From positions 1 to 35,811 of the forward strand of contig BJGN01000019.1 of assembly GCA_014190515.1 (NCBI GenBank): 35,811 bases of DNA, given 5' to 3'. Source of the DNA: Bacteroidota bacterium. GTDB taxonomy: Bacteria; Bacteroidota; Bacteroidia; Chitinophagales; Saprospiraceae. The position numbers were made by a program, and so were the translations under genes. Positions within the stretch are counted from its first letter, which is position 1; each line of letters starts with the position of its first letter. Shown here piece by piece: positions 1-8,174 of the stretch. The notes under the pieces were generated by a model that had not been told where the DNA came from, made no database searches, and saw only the letters and a list, made by a program, of their open reading frames with translations.

Positions 1-1
1 A

Positions 2-201
2 TATATTTATGCTAATACTGAGGATGTCTAAAATGCCTGGTGGCATTATGAACATTACTACGAAAACGGTGTGGCTATGTCTTGTGAGTTGACATGAAAG
101 AATCTATGGATAAATGTTGTTTTTATAACGAAGAGGTTCTCAGCAATCCTCAAAATTCTGTAAATCCTGATTCAAACCTTATTGTTAGAGAAAAATATTA
201 A
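2..201 (+). pseudogene. Decayed remnant of a MORN/YwqK-repeat gene
   Basis: No intact gene is present, but two overlapping frames read like one broken YwqK/MORN-repeat protein. From base 2 the frame gives TEDV, a stop at 29-31, then WWHYEHYYENGVAMS up to a stop at 95-97. The frame starting at the ATG at 94 continues with KESMDKCCFYNEEVLS and stops at 199-201. The spacing YYENG ... FYNEE is that of consecutive repeats in this family, and the lipoprotein gene at 7570-8157 has the same FYNEEG pattern. The reading needs one nonsense change and one frameshift. It is short and cut by the window edge, so this is a pattern-based inference. Confidence 0.4.
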
Positions 202-290
202 ATCGAAACCTGAGATTTATTGGGCACATGTACAGAAAATCATCTATTTTTTATCTTTTGCCATCATAAAGGCTTATTAGCCCAATATAA

Positions 291-319
291 AAAGAGGCTA
301 TCTTCTAGACAGCCTCTTT
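291..319 (-). terminator. Rho-independent terminator of the thrABC operon
   Basis: A 9-bp perfect stem (291-299 with 311-319) extends past one mismatch into three more pairs around a small loop. On the minus strand it is followed by a T-rich stretch. It lies 36 bases after the thrC stop codon and is the natural end of the thr transcript. The stem is flanked by A and T runs on both sides, so it could also stop plus-strand transcripts. Confidence 0.8.
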
Positions 320-354
320 ATTTGCATTCAATTACGATAATCAGCCTTCTCTTA

Positions 355-1683
355 TTAACTAAATGTAGATAATAATTGATTTTTAAAGCCATCATATTTT
401 GTATCCATTTCTATGGACACTTTTTCTTTATTTGCCAATATAGATAGTCTTTCTGGTACGTCTATGGTACGTCCCAATATTCTTTCCACGTCGGGTTTAA
501 ATTTTGATGAATGGGCTGTTTCCAATATGATTCCGTAAGTGTTTGGATGACTTTCCATGTACTCTATTAATGCATAATACCCTACAGCACCGTGTGGATC
601 TATAATATAGTTGTACCTTTCATATACCTCCTTGAGGGCATTTTCCGTTTGGGTATCATCTACGGCTATTCCGGTAATTTCATTTTTTACAATGTTCCAC
701 GTGGAACATTCTTTTGAATTACTTTCAAAAAGATTTAAAATTCTTGGGAAGTTAGATGGATTTCCAACGTCCATCGCATTTGATAAGGTTCTAATGGCGG
801 GTTTTGCTATATATTCTCCGGTAGATAAATAATCGGGAACTATTTTATTTACATTGGTTGCGGCTATAAAGTGATGAATAGGAAGGCCCAATTGTTTGGC
901 GATTAAACCTGCTGTAATATTGCCAAAATTACCACTCGGCACTACGTAGGTTATGTCTTTGGTCTTTCTAATATTTTCTGATATTTGCCTATAGCTTTCG
1001 AAGTAATAAAAGGATTGCGGAATTAAACGAGCAATATTAATTGAATTGGCAGAAGACAAGCGTAGTTGAGCATTTAAATCTTTATCCAGGAAAGCTTCTT
1101 TTACCAGCGCCTGACAATCGTCAAAAGTACCATCTATTTCTAATGCATGTACATTTCCTCCCAGGGTGGTTAGTTGCTTTTCCTGCAACTCACTTACTTT
1201 TCCTTTTGGATATAGAATAACAACGCTAATGCCTGGAACGTGATGAAATCCAAAGGCAACTGCTCCGCCCGTATCTCCGGAGGTGGCTACAAGTATGATT
1301 AATTCTTGTTTATTGTCACCATTGTAAAATTGCATTATTCTGGACATAAATCGCGCGCCAAAATCTTTAAAGGCTAAGGATGGTCCGTGAAATAATTCTA
1401 AAGTAGCTATATTATCATTTAAGAGATAATTTGGCGCTGGAAAATTAATAGCGTCGTAGGTAATTTCTGCTAATTTTTCGTCGGGAATAGATTCTTCAAA
1501 AAGATGTTTTGCAATTTGAAAAGAGTTTTCCTGAAAAGAGTTTTTCTCAAACTTTTCCCAGAATGACCGGGGTAAAGGTTTGATTTTAGACATGTACAAA
1601 CCATTATCTGGGGGAAGCCCTTCCATTATGGCTCTTTCTAAATCGACAACAAATTCTTTGTTTTTCGTGCTGTAAAGTTTCAT
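355..1683 (-). CDS. thrC: Threonine synthase
   Basis: Converts O-phospho-L-homoserine to L-threonine and phosphate, the last step of threonine synthesis, as a cytosolic PLP enzyme. The 442-residue protein has the PLP-lysine motif SLAFKDFGARF with the lysine at residue 106, the phosphate-binding stretch ATSGDTGGA, and the N-terminal YSTKNKE and DNGLYMS segments of bacterial ThrC. Length fits the shorter bacterial class. It is the third gene of a thrA-thrB-thrC operon, 13 bases after thrB, with a terminator just behind it. Odd feature: a 20-bp perfect palindrome resembling a parS site lies inside the gene at 691-710, encoding part of the stretch ECSTWNI. Confidence 0.97.
   Translation of the reverse strand: MKLYSTKNKEFVVDLERAIMEGLPPDNGLYMSKIKPLPRSFWEKFEKNSFQENSFQIAKHLFEESIPDEKLAEITYDAINFPAPNYLLNDNIATLELFHGPSLAFKDFGARFMSRIMQFYNGDNKQELIILVATSGDTGGAVAFGFHHVPGISVVILYPKGKVSELQEKQLTTLGGNVHALEIDGTFDDCQALVKEAFLDKDLNAQLRLSSANSINIARLIPQSFYYFESYRQISENIRKTKDITYVVPSGNFGNITAGLIAKQLGLPIHHFIAATNVNKIVPDYLSTGEYIAKPAIRTLSNAMDVGNPSNFPRILNLFESNSKECSTWNIVKNEITGIAVDDTQTENALKEVYERYNYIIDPHGAVGYYALIEYMESHPNTYGIILETAHSSKFKPDVERILGRTIDVPERLSILANKEKVSIEMDTKYDGFKNQLLSTFS
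691..710. other. parS: Candidate parS (ParB-binding) centromere site
   Basis: A 20-base perfect palindrome has the core TGTTCCACGTGGAACA at 693-708. This is the 16-bp ParB site of the Bacillus type (TGTTTCACGTGAAACA) with one symmetric substitution, and the inner 14 bases equal the site known from Pseudomonas chromosomes. It sits inside thrC, and parS sites commonly lie in coding sequence near the replication origin. No parA, parB or other origin-associated gene is in the window and no second copy was found by eye, so the assignment rests on the motif. Confidence 0.7.
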
Positions 1684-1696
1684 GAATATATCTTTA

Positions 1697-2623
1697 TTAT
1701 GAAAGAACTATGGCTCCTCCCTGATTTATTTTCCCTGTGTACAAAGTAGCAGGTATTCCGTGTAGATCAAAAATATTTTTCATTGCCATACCTCCTTTTT
1801 GGGCAGCCGTTTCTCCTTTAAAAAGGGCGAAAATAGATGGTCCAGCGCCAGAGATACTACAACCCAGGGCATCCATTTTTAAAGCCATATTCTTTATTTC
1901 ATAAAAATGTGGTATTAACACAGCTCGTTGAGGTTCAATGATATGATCTGTCAAAGATCTTCCAATTAGTTCATAATCAGAACGATAGAGTCCAGCAATG
2001 AAAGATGCCAAATTTCCAGTTTGTGCAATACACTTTTGAAGGGAAATATCAGGTTTGAGTATATTACGGGAATCTCTTGTTAGCACTTCTACTTCCGGGT
2101 AAATTACCGCAGCTACCAGATCGTCGGGAATGGGGAGTGAAGTTATGTCAAGGGTTGCATTTTCACGAATTAAAATAATGCCCCCAAGTAAGGATGGCGC
2201 AACATTATCGGCGTGATAAGAACCGTCGGCAAGTTGCTCTCCAAGGACGGCAAAATGTAGTAACTCCTTCTTAGTTAGGGGATTTCCTAACAAAGTATTT
2301 ACGGCAAAAACGCCAGCCACCGCACTGGCAGCACTGGAGCCTAGTCCGCTGCCAAAGGGCATTTTTTTGTGGATATCCAGTTCTATGCCTATCTCGCTTT
2401 TTCCAATATAATTCAATAGTGCCTGAGCCGAAAAAGTAGCCGTATTTTTTTCTGGCGAAAATGGCAAACGGTTTGTTCCCGTAATCTGGCCAATACTCAT
2501 CCCCTTTCCGTTAGAAAATCGAGCAACTACTTCATCTCCGGGGCTCTCCAAAGCAAAGCCTAAAATATCATAACCTACCCCAATATTAGCCACCGAGGCG
2601 GGTGCAAAAACACGAATTTCCAT
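1697..2623 (-). CDS. thrB: Homoserine kinase
   Basis: Phosphorylates L-homoserine with ATP, feeding ThrC. The GHMP-kinase ATP-binding motif is clear (PFGSGLGSSAASA, about residues 89-101), with an N-terminal FAPASVANIGVGYD and a C-terminal SISGAGPSIFAL glycine-rich stretch. I start it at the ATG whose codon occupies 2621-2623, giving 308 residues as usual for the family. An upstream in-frame ATG at 2698 would add 25 residues overlapping the end of thrA, without family resemblance. With the chosen start, thrA and thrB are only 4 bases apart, suggesting translational coupling. Confidence 0.95.
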   Translation of the reverse strand: MEIRVFAPASVANIGVGYDILGFALESPGDEVVARFSNGKGMSIGQITGTNRLPFSPEKNTATFSAQALLNYIGKSEIGIELDIHKKMPFGSGLGSSAASAVAGVFAVNTLLGNPLTKKELLHFAVLGEQLADGSYHADNVAPSLLGGIILIRENATLDITSLPIPDDLVAAVIYPEVEVLTRDSRNILKPDISLQKCIAQTGNLASFIAGLYRSDYELIGRSLTDHIIEPQRAVLIPHFYEIKNMALKMDALGCSISGAGPSIFALFKGETAAQKGGMAMKNIFDLHGIPATLYTGKINQGGAIVLS

Positions 2624-2627
2624 AAGA

Positions 2628-5087
2628 TTAATTGAGTTGATTGGCAATTTTAATGATTTCAGAGAAAATACCCGCTGCGGTAACTTCCGCCCCTGCACCA
2701 GGCCCTCTAATCACCAATGGCCTTTCCTTGTAACGTGAGGTAGTGAAAACAATCATGTTATCGCTACCACTTAGTTGGGAAAATGGATGTGTATCAGACA
2801 TTTTTTCCAGCGAAATACTGGCTTTTCCATCCTCTAGTTTAGCTACCATTCGAAGTACCTTGTTTTCTGCTTTAGCCTCTAAAAATAGCTGCTCAAAGGT
2901 ATCATTTTCAGCGGCTAAGGCTTTGATAAAGGCAGGCACATCGGGTGCATTTTGACAATTTTCAGAAAGAACTGAGGTGATAATTACCTCATCGCTTTCT
3001 ATCCTCGCGCCCGCTTCTCGGGCGAGAATGATGAGTTTTCTTCTTAAATCAATACCATTTAAGTCAATTCTTGGATCTGGTTCGGTGTAGCCTAAAGCCA
3101 TCGCTTCCTCAACCATTTGGCTGAATGTATGACCATTATTTCCAAAAGTATTAAAAATATAAGAGAGAGAACCCGATAAAACGGCTTCCATTTTAATGAT
3201 TCTGTCCCCACTATTTATCAAATCGTTCAATGTGGAAATAACAGGTAAACCCGCTCCAACATTTGTTTCGTACTGAAACATAACACCTCTCTTTCTGCTT
3301 AACGATTTTAAAGCGGCGTATTTTTCATAAGCAGATGAATTGGCTATTTTATTTGGCGTGGAAATTGAAATGCTGGCATTCAAAATTGCTTCGTAAAAAT
3401 GAGTTATTTCTTCATTTGCGGTATTATCAATAAAAATGGAATTAGGTAAATTGATATGCTCCATTTCTTCCACAAAAGTTGAAAGTTGGCTGGTCTCCCC
3501 CATTTCATTTAACGTTTCCTTCCATTGGTCTAAAGGAATCCCTTCTTGGCGGATTATCATTTTTTTACTATTGGCTAAACCAACAAGCTTTAAGTCTAAG
3601 GAGAGTTCTTTCTTTAAAAATTCCTGCTGGGCTAGTATCTGATTTAAAAGGGTACCACCAATCAAACCACACCCAACCATAAAAAGATGAATCGTTTTTG
3701 TGTGGGAAAGGAAAAATGCCTCGTGCATTACATTTAATGCTTTAGACTCATCTAATCGACTGATAACAACAGATATATTTAACTCGGAGGAGCCCTGTGC
3801 AATAGCAGCCACATTAATTCCATTTTTACCCAAGGATTGAAATAAACGTCCAGCCACACCAGGGAAATAACGCATTCTTTCCCCAATAACAGCCACCACG
3901 GCCAAATCTGTTTCTACTTTTAAGGTATCAATGAGCCCATTCTGGATTTCGGTTTCAAATAATGCCTCTACTATTTCTTTTGCCAGAAGTGCCTGATCAG
4001 GTTGAATGGCAAACGAGATGGAATGCTCGGAAGATCCCTGGGTGATAAGAATGATATTGATAGATTTTTGGGCTAAACCTGAAAATAATCTGCCGGAAAT
4101 ACCTGGAACGCCAATTAATCCACTTCCTTGCAAGGTAAGTAATGCAATATGTTGAATAGACGAAATACCTTTGACAGGATTATCACTCATTTCAGAATGA
4201 TTTGAAACAAGGGTACCTTCAAAAGTAGGATTAAAAGTATTTTTAATGTAAAGGGGTATCTTTTTTGTTAAAGCTGGTTGAATGGTTGGTGGATAAATGA
4301 CTTTTGCCCCAAAATGAGACATTTCCATAGCTTCAGCATAAGTCATTTTGTGAATGGTAAATGCCTGAGGTACTTTTCTCGGATCAGCCGTTAAAACGCC
4401 ATCTACATCGGTCCAGATTTCTATAGCTTCAGCATCGAGGCCTGCACCAAGGAGTGCTGCCGTATAATCGGATCCTCCCCTTCCCAACGTTGTGGTTAAT
4501 CCCCCTTTTCCAGCACCAATAAAACCTGTAACTATTTGAATTTCATTTGTTTGAGAATAAAACTCTTTGATTTTTAGATAAGTATTGTTTAAATCAACTT
4601 TTGCATTTCCAAAGTTCTTATCGGTTTTTATTATTTTCCTCGCATCTAAATAAGCTGCCGGAATGCCCGCTTGTTTTAGTACGTGCGAAATTATAAAGGA
4701 AGAACTTCTTTCACCAAAACTCAGAACGTAGTCCATGGTCCTTAATGATGCTTCTCTAACCAGAAAAACGCCGTGAAGTAAATTTTTTAATACTTCCTGA
4801 TTATTTTCCAGTTCAGCAATGACAATACTTCGGGTGGGCTCAATAAGTAAGGATTCGGCAGCTTCAAAATGACGTAAACGGAACTGTTCGTGTAAATTAA
4901 GATAACTGTTATCACCATTTGCAGCACGCTGACTCATTTCAATGAGCTGATCTGTCACTCCGCCAAATGCTGAAAAAACAACGGTAAATGGCTGTCCACT
5001 TAAGTAATAATCTTTAAGAATAGAGACAATTCCTCTAATTCTTTCAGGTTTTCCAACAGAAGACCCACCAAATTTTAGCACTTTCAT
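2628..5087 (-). CDS. thrA: Bifunctional aspartokinase / homoserine dehydrogenase
   Basis: Catalyses the first and third steps of the aspartate pathway: phosphorylation of aspartate and reduction of aspartate semialdehyde to homoserine. The 819 residues match the fused ThrA/MetL layout. The aspartokinase begins with VLKFGGSSVGKPERI and has GRGGSDYTA near residue 203. Two ACT-type regulatory repeats follow, each marked by QGSSE (about 350 and 431). A Rossmann motif VGCGLIGG (471-478) opens the homoserine dehydrogenase. Paired ACT repeats suggest feedback inhibition, as in E. coli ThrA, but whether by threonine or another end product cannot be read from sequence. It is first in thrABC, with about 90 bases between a likely promoter element and the start. 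Confidence 0.96.
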   Translation of the reverse strand: MKVLKFGGSSVGKPERIRGIVSILKDYYLSGQPFTVVFSAFGGVTDQLIEMSQRAANGDNSYLNLHEQFRLRHFEAAESLLIEPTRSIVIAELENNQEVLKNLLHGVFLVREASLRTMDYVLSFGERSSSFIISHVLKQAGIPAAYLDARKIIKTDKNFGNAKVDLNNTYLKIKEFYSQTNEIQIVTGFIGAGKGGLTTTLGRGGSDYTAALLGAGLDAEAIEIWTDVDGVLTADPRKVPQAFTIHKMTYAEAMEMSHFGAKVIYPPTIQPALTKKIPLYIKNTFNPTFEGTLVSNHSEMSDNPVKGISSIQHIALLTLQGSGLIGVPGISGRLFSGLAQKSINIILITQGSSEHSISFAIQPDQALLAKEIVEALFETEIQNGLIDTLKVETDLAVVAVIGERMRYFPGVAGRLFQSLGKNGINVAAIAQGSSELNISVVISRLDESKALNVMHEAFFLSHTKTIHLFMVGCGLIGGTLLNQILAQQEFLKKELSLDLKLVGLANSKKMIIRQEGIPLDQWKETLNEMGETSQLSTFVEEMEHINLPNSIFIDNTANEEITHFYEAILNASISISTPNKIANSSAYEKYAALKSLSRKRGVMFQYETNVGAGLPVISTLNDLINSGDRIIKMEAVLSGSLSYIFNTFGNNGHTFSQMVEEAMALGYTEPDPRIDLNGIDLRRKLIILAREAGARIESDEVIITSVLSENCQNAPDVPAFIKALAAENDTFEQLFLEAKAENKVLRMVAKLEDGKASISLEKMSDTHPFSQLSGSDNMIVFTTSRYKERPLVIRGPGAGAEVTAAGIFSEIIKIANQLN

Positions 5088-5666
5088 TTCCTGAAATTTT
5101 ATAAATAAAGTATAATGACCAATGAATTGGCGTTCAATATAAAATTTAACAATTATTTGGTTTTTCAGGCTAAGTTTTGCAAAGGTAGGGAAATAGAAAG
5201 GATACGGCTAATTTGAACTTAATAAATTTATGTAAAGCAAATAAAAAGAAGATCGTTACTTACTTAATGACAGAATTTGATGCTGACTGGTAAATAGTTT
5301 CGACTGATTTGAACAGATAAAGACGGAAATGAATAAGGTAAAGATGGTTTAACTTACATTACCCACATTAACGAACGAACACATCGCTTTTTTTACCCTG
5401 AAAAGCTAAGCAACTATGCTTTTAAAGCAAATTATTATAAAATGTTTGAATGCGATAAAAATTCACCTGATTCCGTAATATTAAAATAACTATATGTTCT
5501 TTTGAATCACTCATAAGCTAGTAGTTATTCCCAAAATACTAGCTTCGGACCAATCTTTCTAATGGACAAAATATTAGGAACTCCAAGGATATAGTTTGGT
5601 AATTCAGACTAAAGCGGCGAACTAATATTTGAAAATAATCTTATGAAATAATAATAAATCAGAAAG
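5088..5666. other. Noncoding gap between thrA and the methyltransferase gene
   Basis: 579 bases without a credible gene. The longest ATG-started frames I followed are about ten codons. The thrA-proximal part holds the thr promoter element. A 9-bp perfect inverted repeat (5515-5523 with 5537-5545, 13-base loop) has no T-run and looks unlike a terminator. No tRNA, riboswitch or known repeat was recognised. The stretch is AT-rich with frequent stops in all frames, so it may be old decayed DNA. Confidence 0.6.
5180..5187 (-). promoter_or_regulatory. Candidate -7 promoter element for thrABC
   Basis: On the minus strand the bases read TACCTTTG, a full match to the Bacteroidota -7 consensus TAnnTTTG. 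It lies 92 bases upstream of the thrA start codon. No good TTTG -33 element is seen at the usual distance. The leader shows no threonine- or isoleucine-rich peptide and no terminator hairpin, so classical thr attenuation is not supported. Confidence 0.45.
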
Positions 5667-6374
5667 TTAGTTTGTTGGTTTGATAAATATCATGCAGTGT
5701 TGCCAGGGAAGATTTTTTATGTTTTTTTCGAAGACGAATCCTGCCGCCTTAAGTTCTTTAATAGACTGTGCCTCACTCATTTTGTGGATGTCTTTGATGG
5801 GCACTTCGTTATCTTCTGACCTGAATTCCACTAATACTAGTTTACCACCGGGCTTTAAAGCGTTCAGCATTGAAATGGCCATTTCATAAGGATAAGAAAA
5901 CTCATGATAACCATCCACTAATAAAACGAGATCTACTGAGTTTTCAGGCAAAGAAACACTCGTTTCTTTACTAAGCACAGGCACAATTCCCGATAGTTTT
6001 TCCTGTTTAATCCTTTTGTTCAGGTAGGCAATCATTTCTGGTTCTATATCTACGGCATATACTTTACCATTTCCCACTTTTTTTGACAGCAATGCGCTGT
6101 GGTAACCACTTCCTGCACCAATGTCTGCAATAATCATCCCAGGTTTTACATCAAGGTTCTTCAATAATTGAGAGGTGTTTTCCTCCATCTCCCTCTCCTG
6201 TCTTTCAAGCCAATCTATGCCAAAATGGCTCATTACGTGGGCAATTTGTCGGCCCATATACCATTTATTGATACCATTTGGATCGCCACCTTTGATAATA
6301 TATCGCCCTTGAGCAGAAGCACCGAAGGTGAGGATAGTTATAAAAAATAGTGAAATAGATATTGATTTTTGCAT
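5667..6374 (-). CDS. Exported class I SAM-dependent methyltransferase
   Basis: Substrate unknown. Residues 1-21 form a signal peptide ending GASAQ. A conserved-looking helical lead follows (YMGRQIAHVMSHFGIDWLER), then a class I methyltransferase fold: SAM-binding motif I IADIGAGSGYHSALL near residue 83, acidic VYAVDIEPEM after strand 2, and VDLVLLVDGYHEF and LKPGGKLVLVEF for later strands. Similar short methyltransferases with signal peptides occur in other Gram-negative bacteria. The export signal is at odds with the need for cytosolic SAM. It lies 146 bases after porQ in the same direction and may end that operon. The fold is confident; the role is not known. Confidence 0.85.
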   Translation of the reverse strand: MQKSISISLFFITILTFGASAQGRYIIKGGDPNGINKWYMGRQIAHVMSHFGIDWLERQEREMEENTSQLLKNLDVKPGMIIADIGAGSGYHSALLSKKVGNGKVYAVDIEPEMIAYLNKRIKQEKLSGIVPVLSKETSVSLPENSVDLVLLVDGYHEFSYPYEMAISMLNALKPGGKLVLVEFRSEDNEVPIKDIHKMSEAQSIKELKAAGFVFEKNIKNLPWQHCMIFIKPTN

Positions 6375-6520
6375 GGTTGGACTATTGGTTTATTTAAGGG
6401 AGTAACATTAATTAATACGCAAAAGAGTGGTCATAAGTTCTCAATTTTTCTTCATTTTTTAGTAACTCCCTTGTTTCAGTACTATTTATATTATTTACTT
6501 CAACGTTTAGAACAGCTGGA

Positions 6521-7573
6521 TCAAAAAATATTTTTCTTGAGTTGAGTAGTAACACCTATATGGGTTAAACCACCGCCCAGATGATAGATAGATCGGCCGA
6601 AATCGAAAGAAAAGCGTTTTATTTTAAGTCCAAATCCAAAGGAAAAGCCATTTAAACCACCAACGCCAACGGTACCAAATTCCATTCTACTTCTATGATT
6701 GTAAGCCATTCTTAATTTGAAATTTTCATTTGCGCCCACAATAAGTTCTCCATTGAGAATAATATGCCTGAATAAATTATCAACAAAGATGGCAATCTGC
6801 GCTGGTTCAGCTAATTCCTCTCCGATAATAAGCCTAGTTGATTCATTATCTGGATTGTAGTATCTTACGTTCCAACGATTTAGATTGTTATAAAGAAGAG
6901 TAAACCGAAATGGTAAATAACGTAATTTTTTTGAAATAGCTATTTGTAAATCACTAGGTAAGGGTTCCTTGCCATCACCTAAAAAATATGGATTAAGTTG
7001 TACGCCAGCATTTCTATATACAATACCAATGGTAGTAAGCTTTGAAGAATCAGTATAAAATAAGCCGGCATCTAAAACAAGTGCGGAAGAAATAAATTCA
7101 CCTAAGGAAGATTGAGCGTAAGACAGGGTAGAACCAATTTGAAGTCTGTCATCAATAGAATGGGCAACTCCGACGGACATTCTATTTTCATTTGCCTTGA
7201 AAGTGCCGTTTGTTTGAAAATACTCGTCAGTTCGGGTCATTTCACCGTAATGAATATAATGTAGACCAAAATGTAACCATGTTTTGTTATCAGCTATAGT
7301 AAACGCATACGCAGCGTTTCCACTTTGTATATTTCCGGGTAAAAAAAAATGATTTAGTCCAATTTTTCCTGTCATATTCTGATTTAAAACAGCTGGATTA
7401 CCACCAATCAAATTAATATCATTATCAGATACTGAAATTTGGGTTCCACCGAGTCCGGTTAATCTGGCGGAGGACGGAGAGCTTAAAAAACTGAAAACTG
7501 ATTTCCCCCCCGGAAATTGGCCGTATGCGTTATAGCATATACTCAAGCAGAAGAGAAAGAGTACATTTTTCAT
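6521..7573 (-). CDS. porQ: Type IX secretion system protein PorQ
   Basis: Outer-membrane beta-barrel of the PorV/FadL-like group. In Porphyromonas, PorQ works with PorU, PorV and PorZ in processing and attaching type IX cargo at the cell surface. The 350-residue protein has a signal peptide ending NAYGQ, then the PorQ opening GGKSVFSFLSSPSSARLTGL, the DNDINLIGGNPAVL segment, and repeated amphipathic beta strands to a C-terminal phenylalanine typical of outer-membrane proteins. Its start overlaps the stop of the upstream lipoprotein gene by 4 bases (ATGA), so the two are probably translationally coupled. It is the only type IX component seen in the window. Confidence 0.88.
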   Translation of the reverse strand: MKNVLFLFCLSICYNAYGQFPGGKSVFSFLSSPSSARLTGLGGTQISVSDNDINLIGGNPAVLNQNMTGKIGLNHFFLPGNIQSGNAAYAFTIADNKTWLHFGLHYIHYGEMTRTDEYFQTNGTFKANENRMSVGVAHSIDDRLQIGSTLSYAQSSLGEFISSALVLDAGLFYTDSSKLTTIGIVYRNAGVQLNPYFLGDGKEPLPSDLQIAISKKLRYLPFRFTLLYNNLNRWNVRYYNPDNESTRLIIGEELAEPAQIAIFVDNLFRHIILNGELIVGANENFKLRMAYNHRSRMEFGTVGVGGLNGFSFGFGLKIKRFSFDFGRSIYHLGGGLTHIGVTTQLKKNIF

Positions 7574-8157
7574 TTTGTGGACTGGTTATCTTTCCATTGT
7601 GTGCGGCAAATACCACCGGAACAAATCATTTTTTTTACTAATTTACCCTCTTCATTATAAAATAATAAAGGACCGTCTTCGGTATTTCCATTTTTATAAT
7701 TTCCAGAAACACTTAGCTGCCCGGAAGGAAAAAACTCTTTGAAAGGGCCATTTTCTTTATTTTTTGAAAAAGTTACCTCCTCAATCAAAAATCCCCTCTC
7801 ATCATATTTATACCAGAGTCCAACCATTTCATCATTGATGTATTGACCTTTTAATTTAAGCTTATTTTTCAAAAAAAAGCTTCGGTAGGCACCATTAAAA
7901 TGTCCATTTTTATGCGTTTCCAAGACCGCAGTATCTTTTGAATCGGGAAAAAATAAGATTCTTTCCCCGTGGAGTAAAGAATCTTTTAAAGTATATATTT
8001 CTACCGGAAGTCCATTTTTATCTTTTATCACCACTTTTTTCCCGTCAGCCTTGGTACCATCTATTTTATGGCAGCCCGCTGTTAAGAATACCAAAATAAA
8101 AAGTACCCTGCAAGGATTAGTGGCTAATGATTTAAAAGATAAGTTATGCAGAAACAT
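7570..8157 (-). CDS. MORN/YwqK-repeat lipoprotein
   Basis: 195 residues with no known enzyme activity. The N-terminus has a hydrophobic stretch and a lipobox (FLTAGC, cysteine near residue 29), so it is a predicted lipoprotein. The rest consists of YwqK/MORN-type repeats with the pattern G-x-[FY]-x-[FY]-[FY]-x2-G: HGERILFFPD, NGAYRSFFLK, VGLWYKYDERG, NGPFKEFFPSG and DGPLLFYNEEG. Such repeats are usually thought to mediate protein or surface contacts. The gene overlaps porQ by 4 bases and sits 17 bases after ugd, so it may act with PorQ or in the envelope. A broken relative lies at the start of the window. Confidence 0.8.
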   Translation of the reverse strand: MFLHNLSFKSLATNPCRVLFILVFLTAGCHKIDGTKADGKKVVIKDKNGLPVEIYTLKDSLLHGERILFFPDSKDTAVLETHKNGHFNGAYRSFFLKNKLKLKGQYINDEMVGLWYKYDERGFLIEEVTFSKNKENGPFKEFFPSGQLSVSGNYKNGNTEDGPLLFYNEEGKLVKKMICSGGICRTQWKDNQSTK

Positions 8158-8174
8158 AGAAAAAATGTAGTGAT

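Noticed and set aside
611-832. Open frame on the plus strand inside thrC
   Set aside because: It lies wholly across an unmistakable gene on the other strand, has no family resemblance, and its interior contains the parS palindrome read in a different frame.
5088-5180. Possible thr attenuator in the leader of thrA
   Set aside because: No short frame rich in Thr or Ile codons and no hairpin with T-run were found in the leader.
5267-5293. Eight-codon frame ATG...TAA in the gap before thrA
   Set aside because: Too short, no conservation visible and no ribosome-binding signal.
6397-6470. 8-bp complementary segments flanking the methyltransferase start
   Set aside because: The loop would be about 60 bases and there is no T-run, so neither terminator nor operator is convincing.
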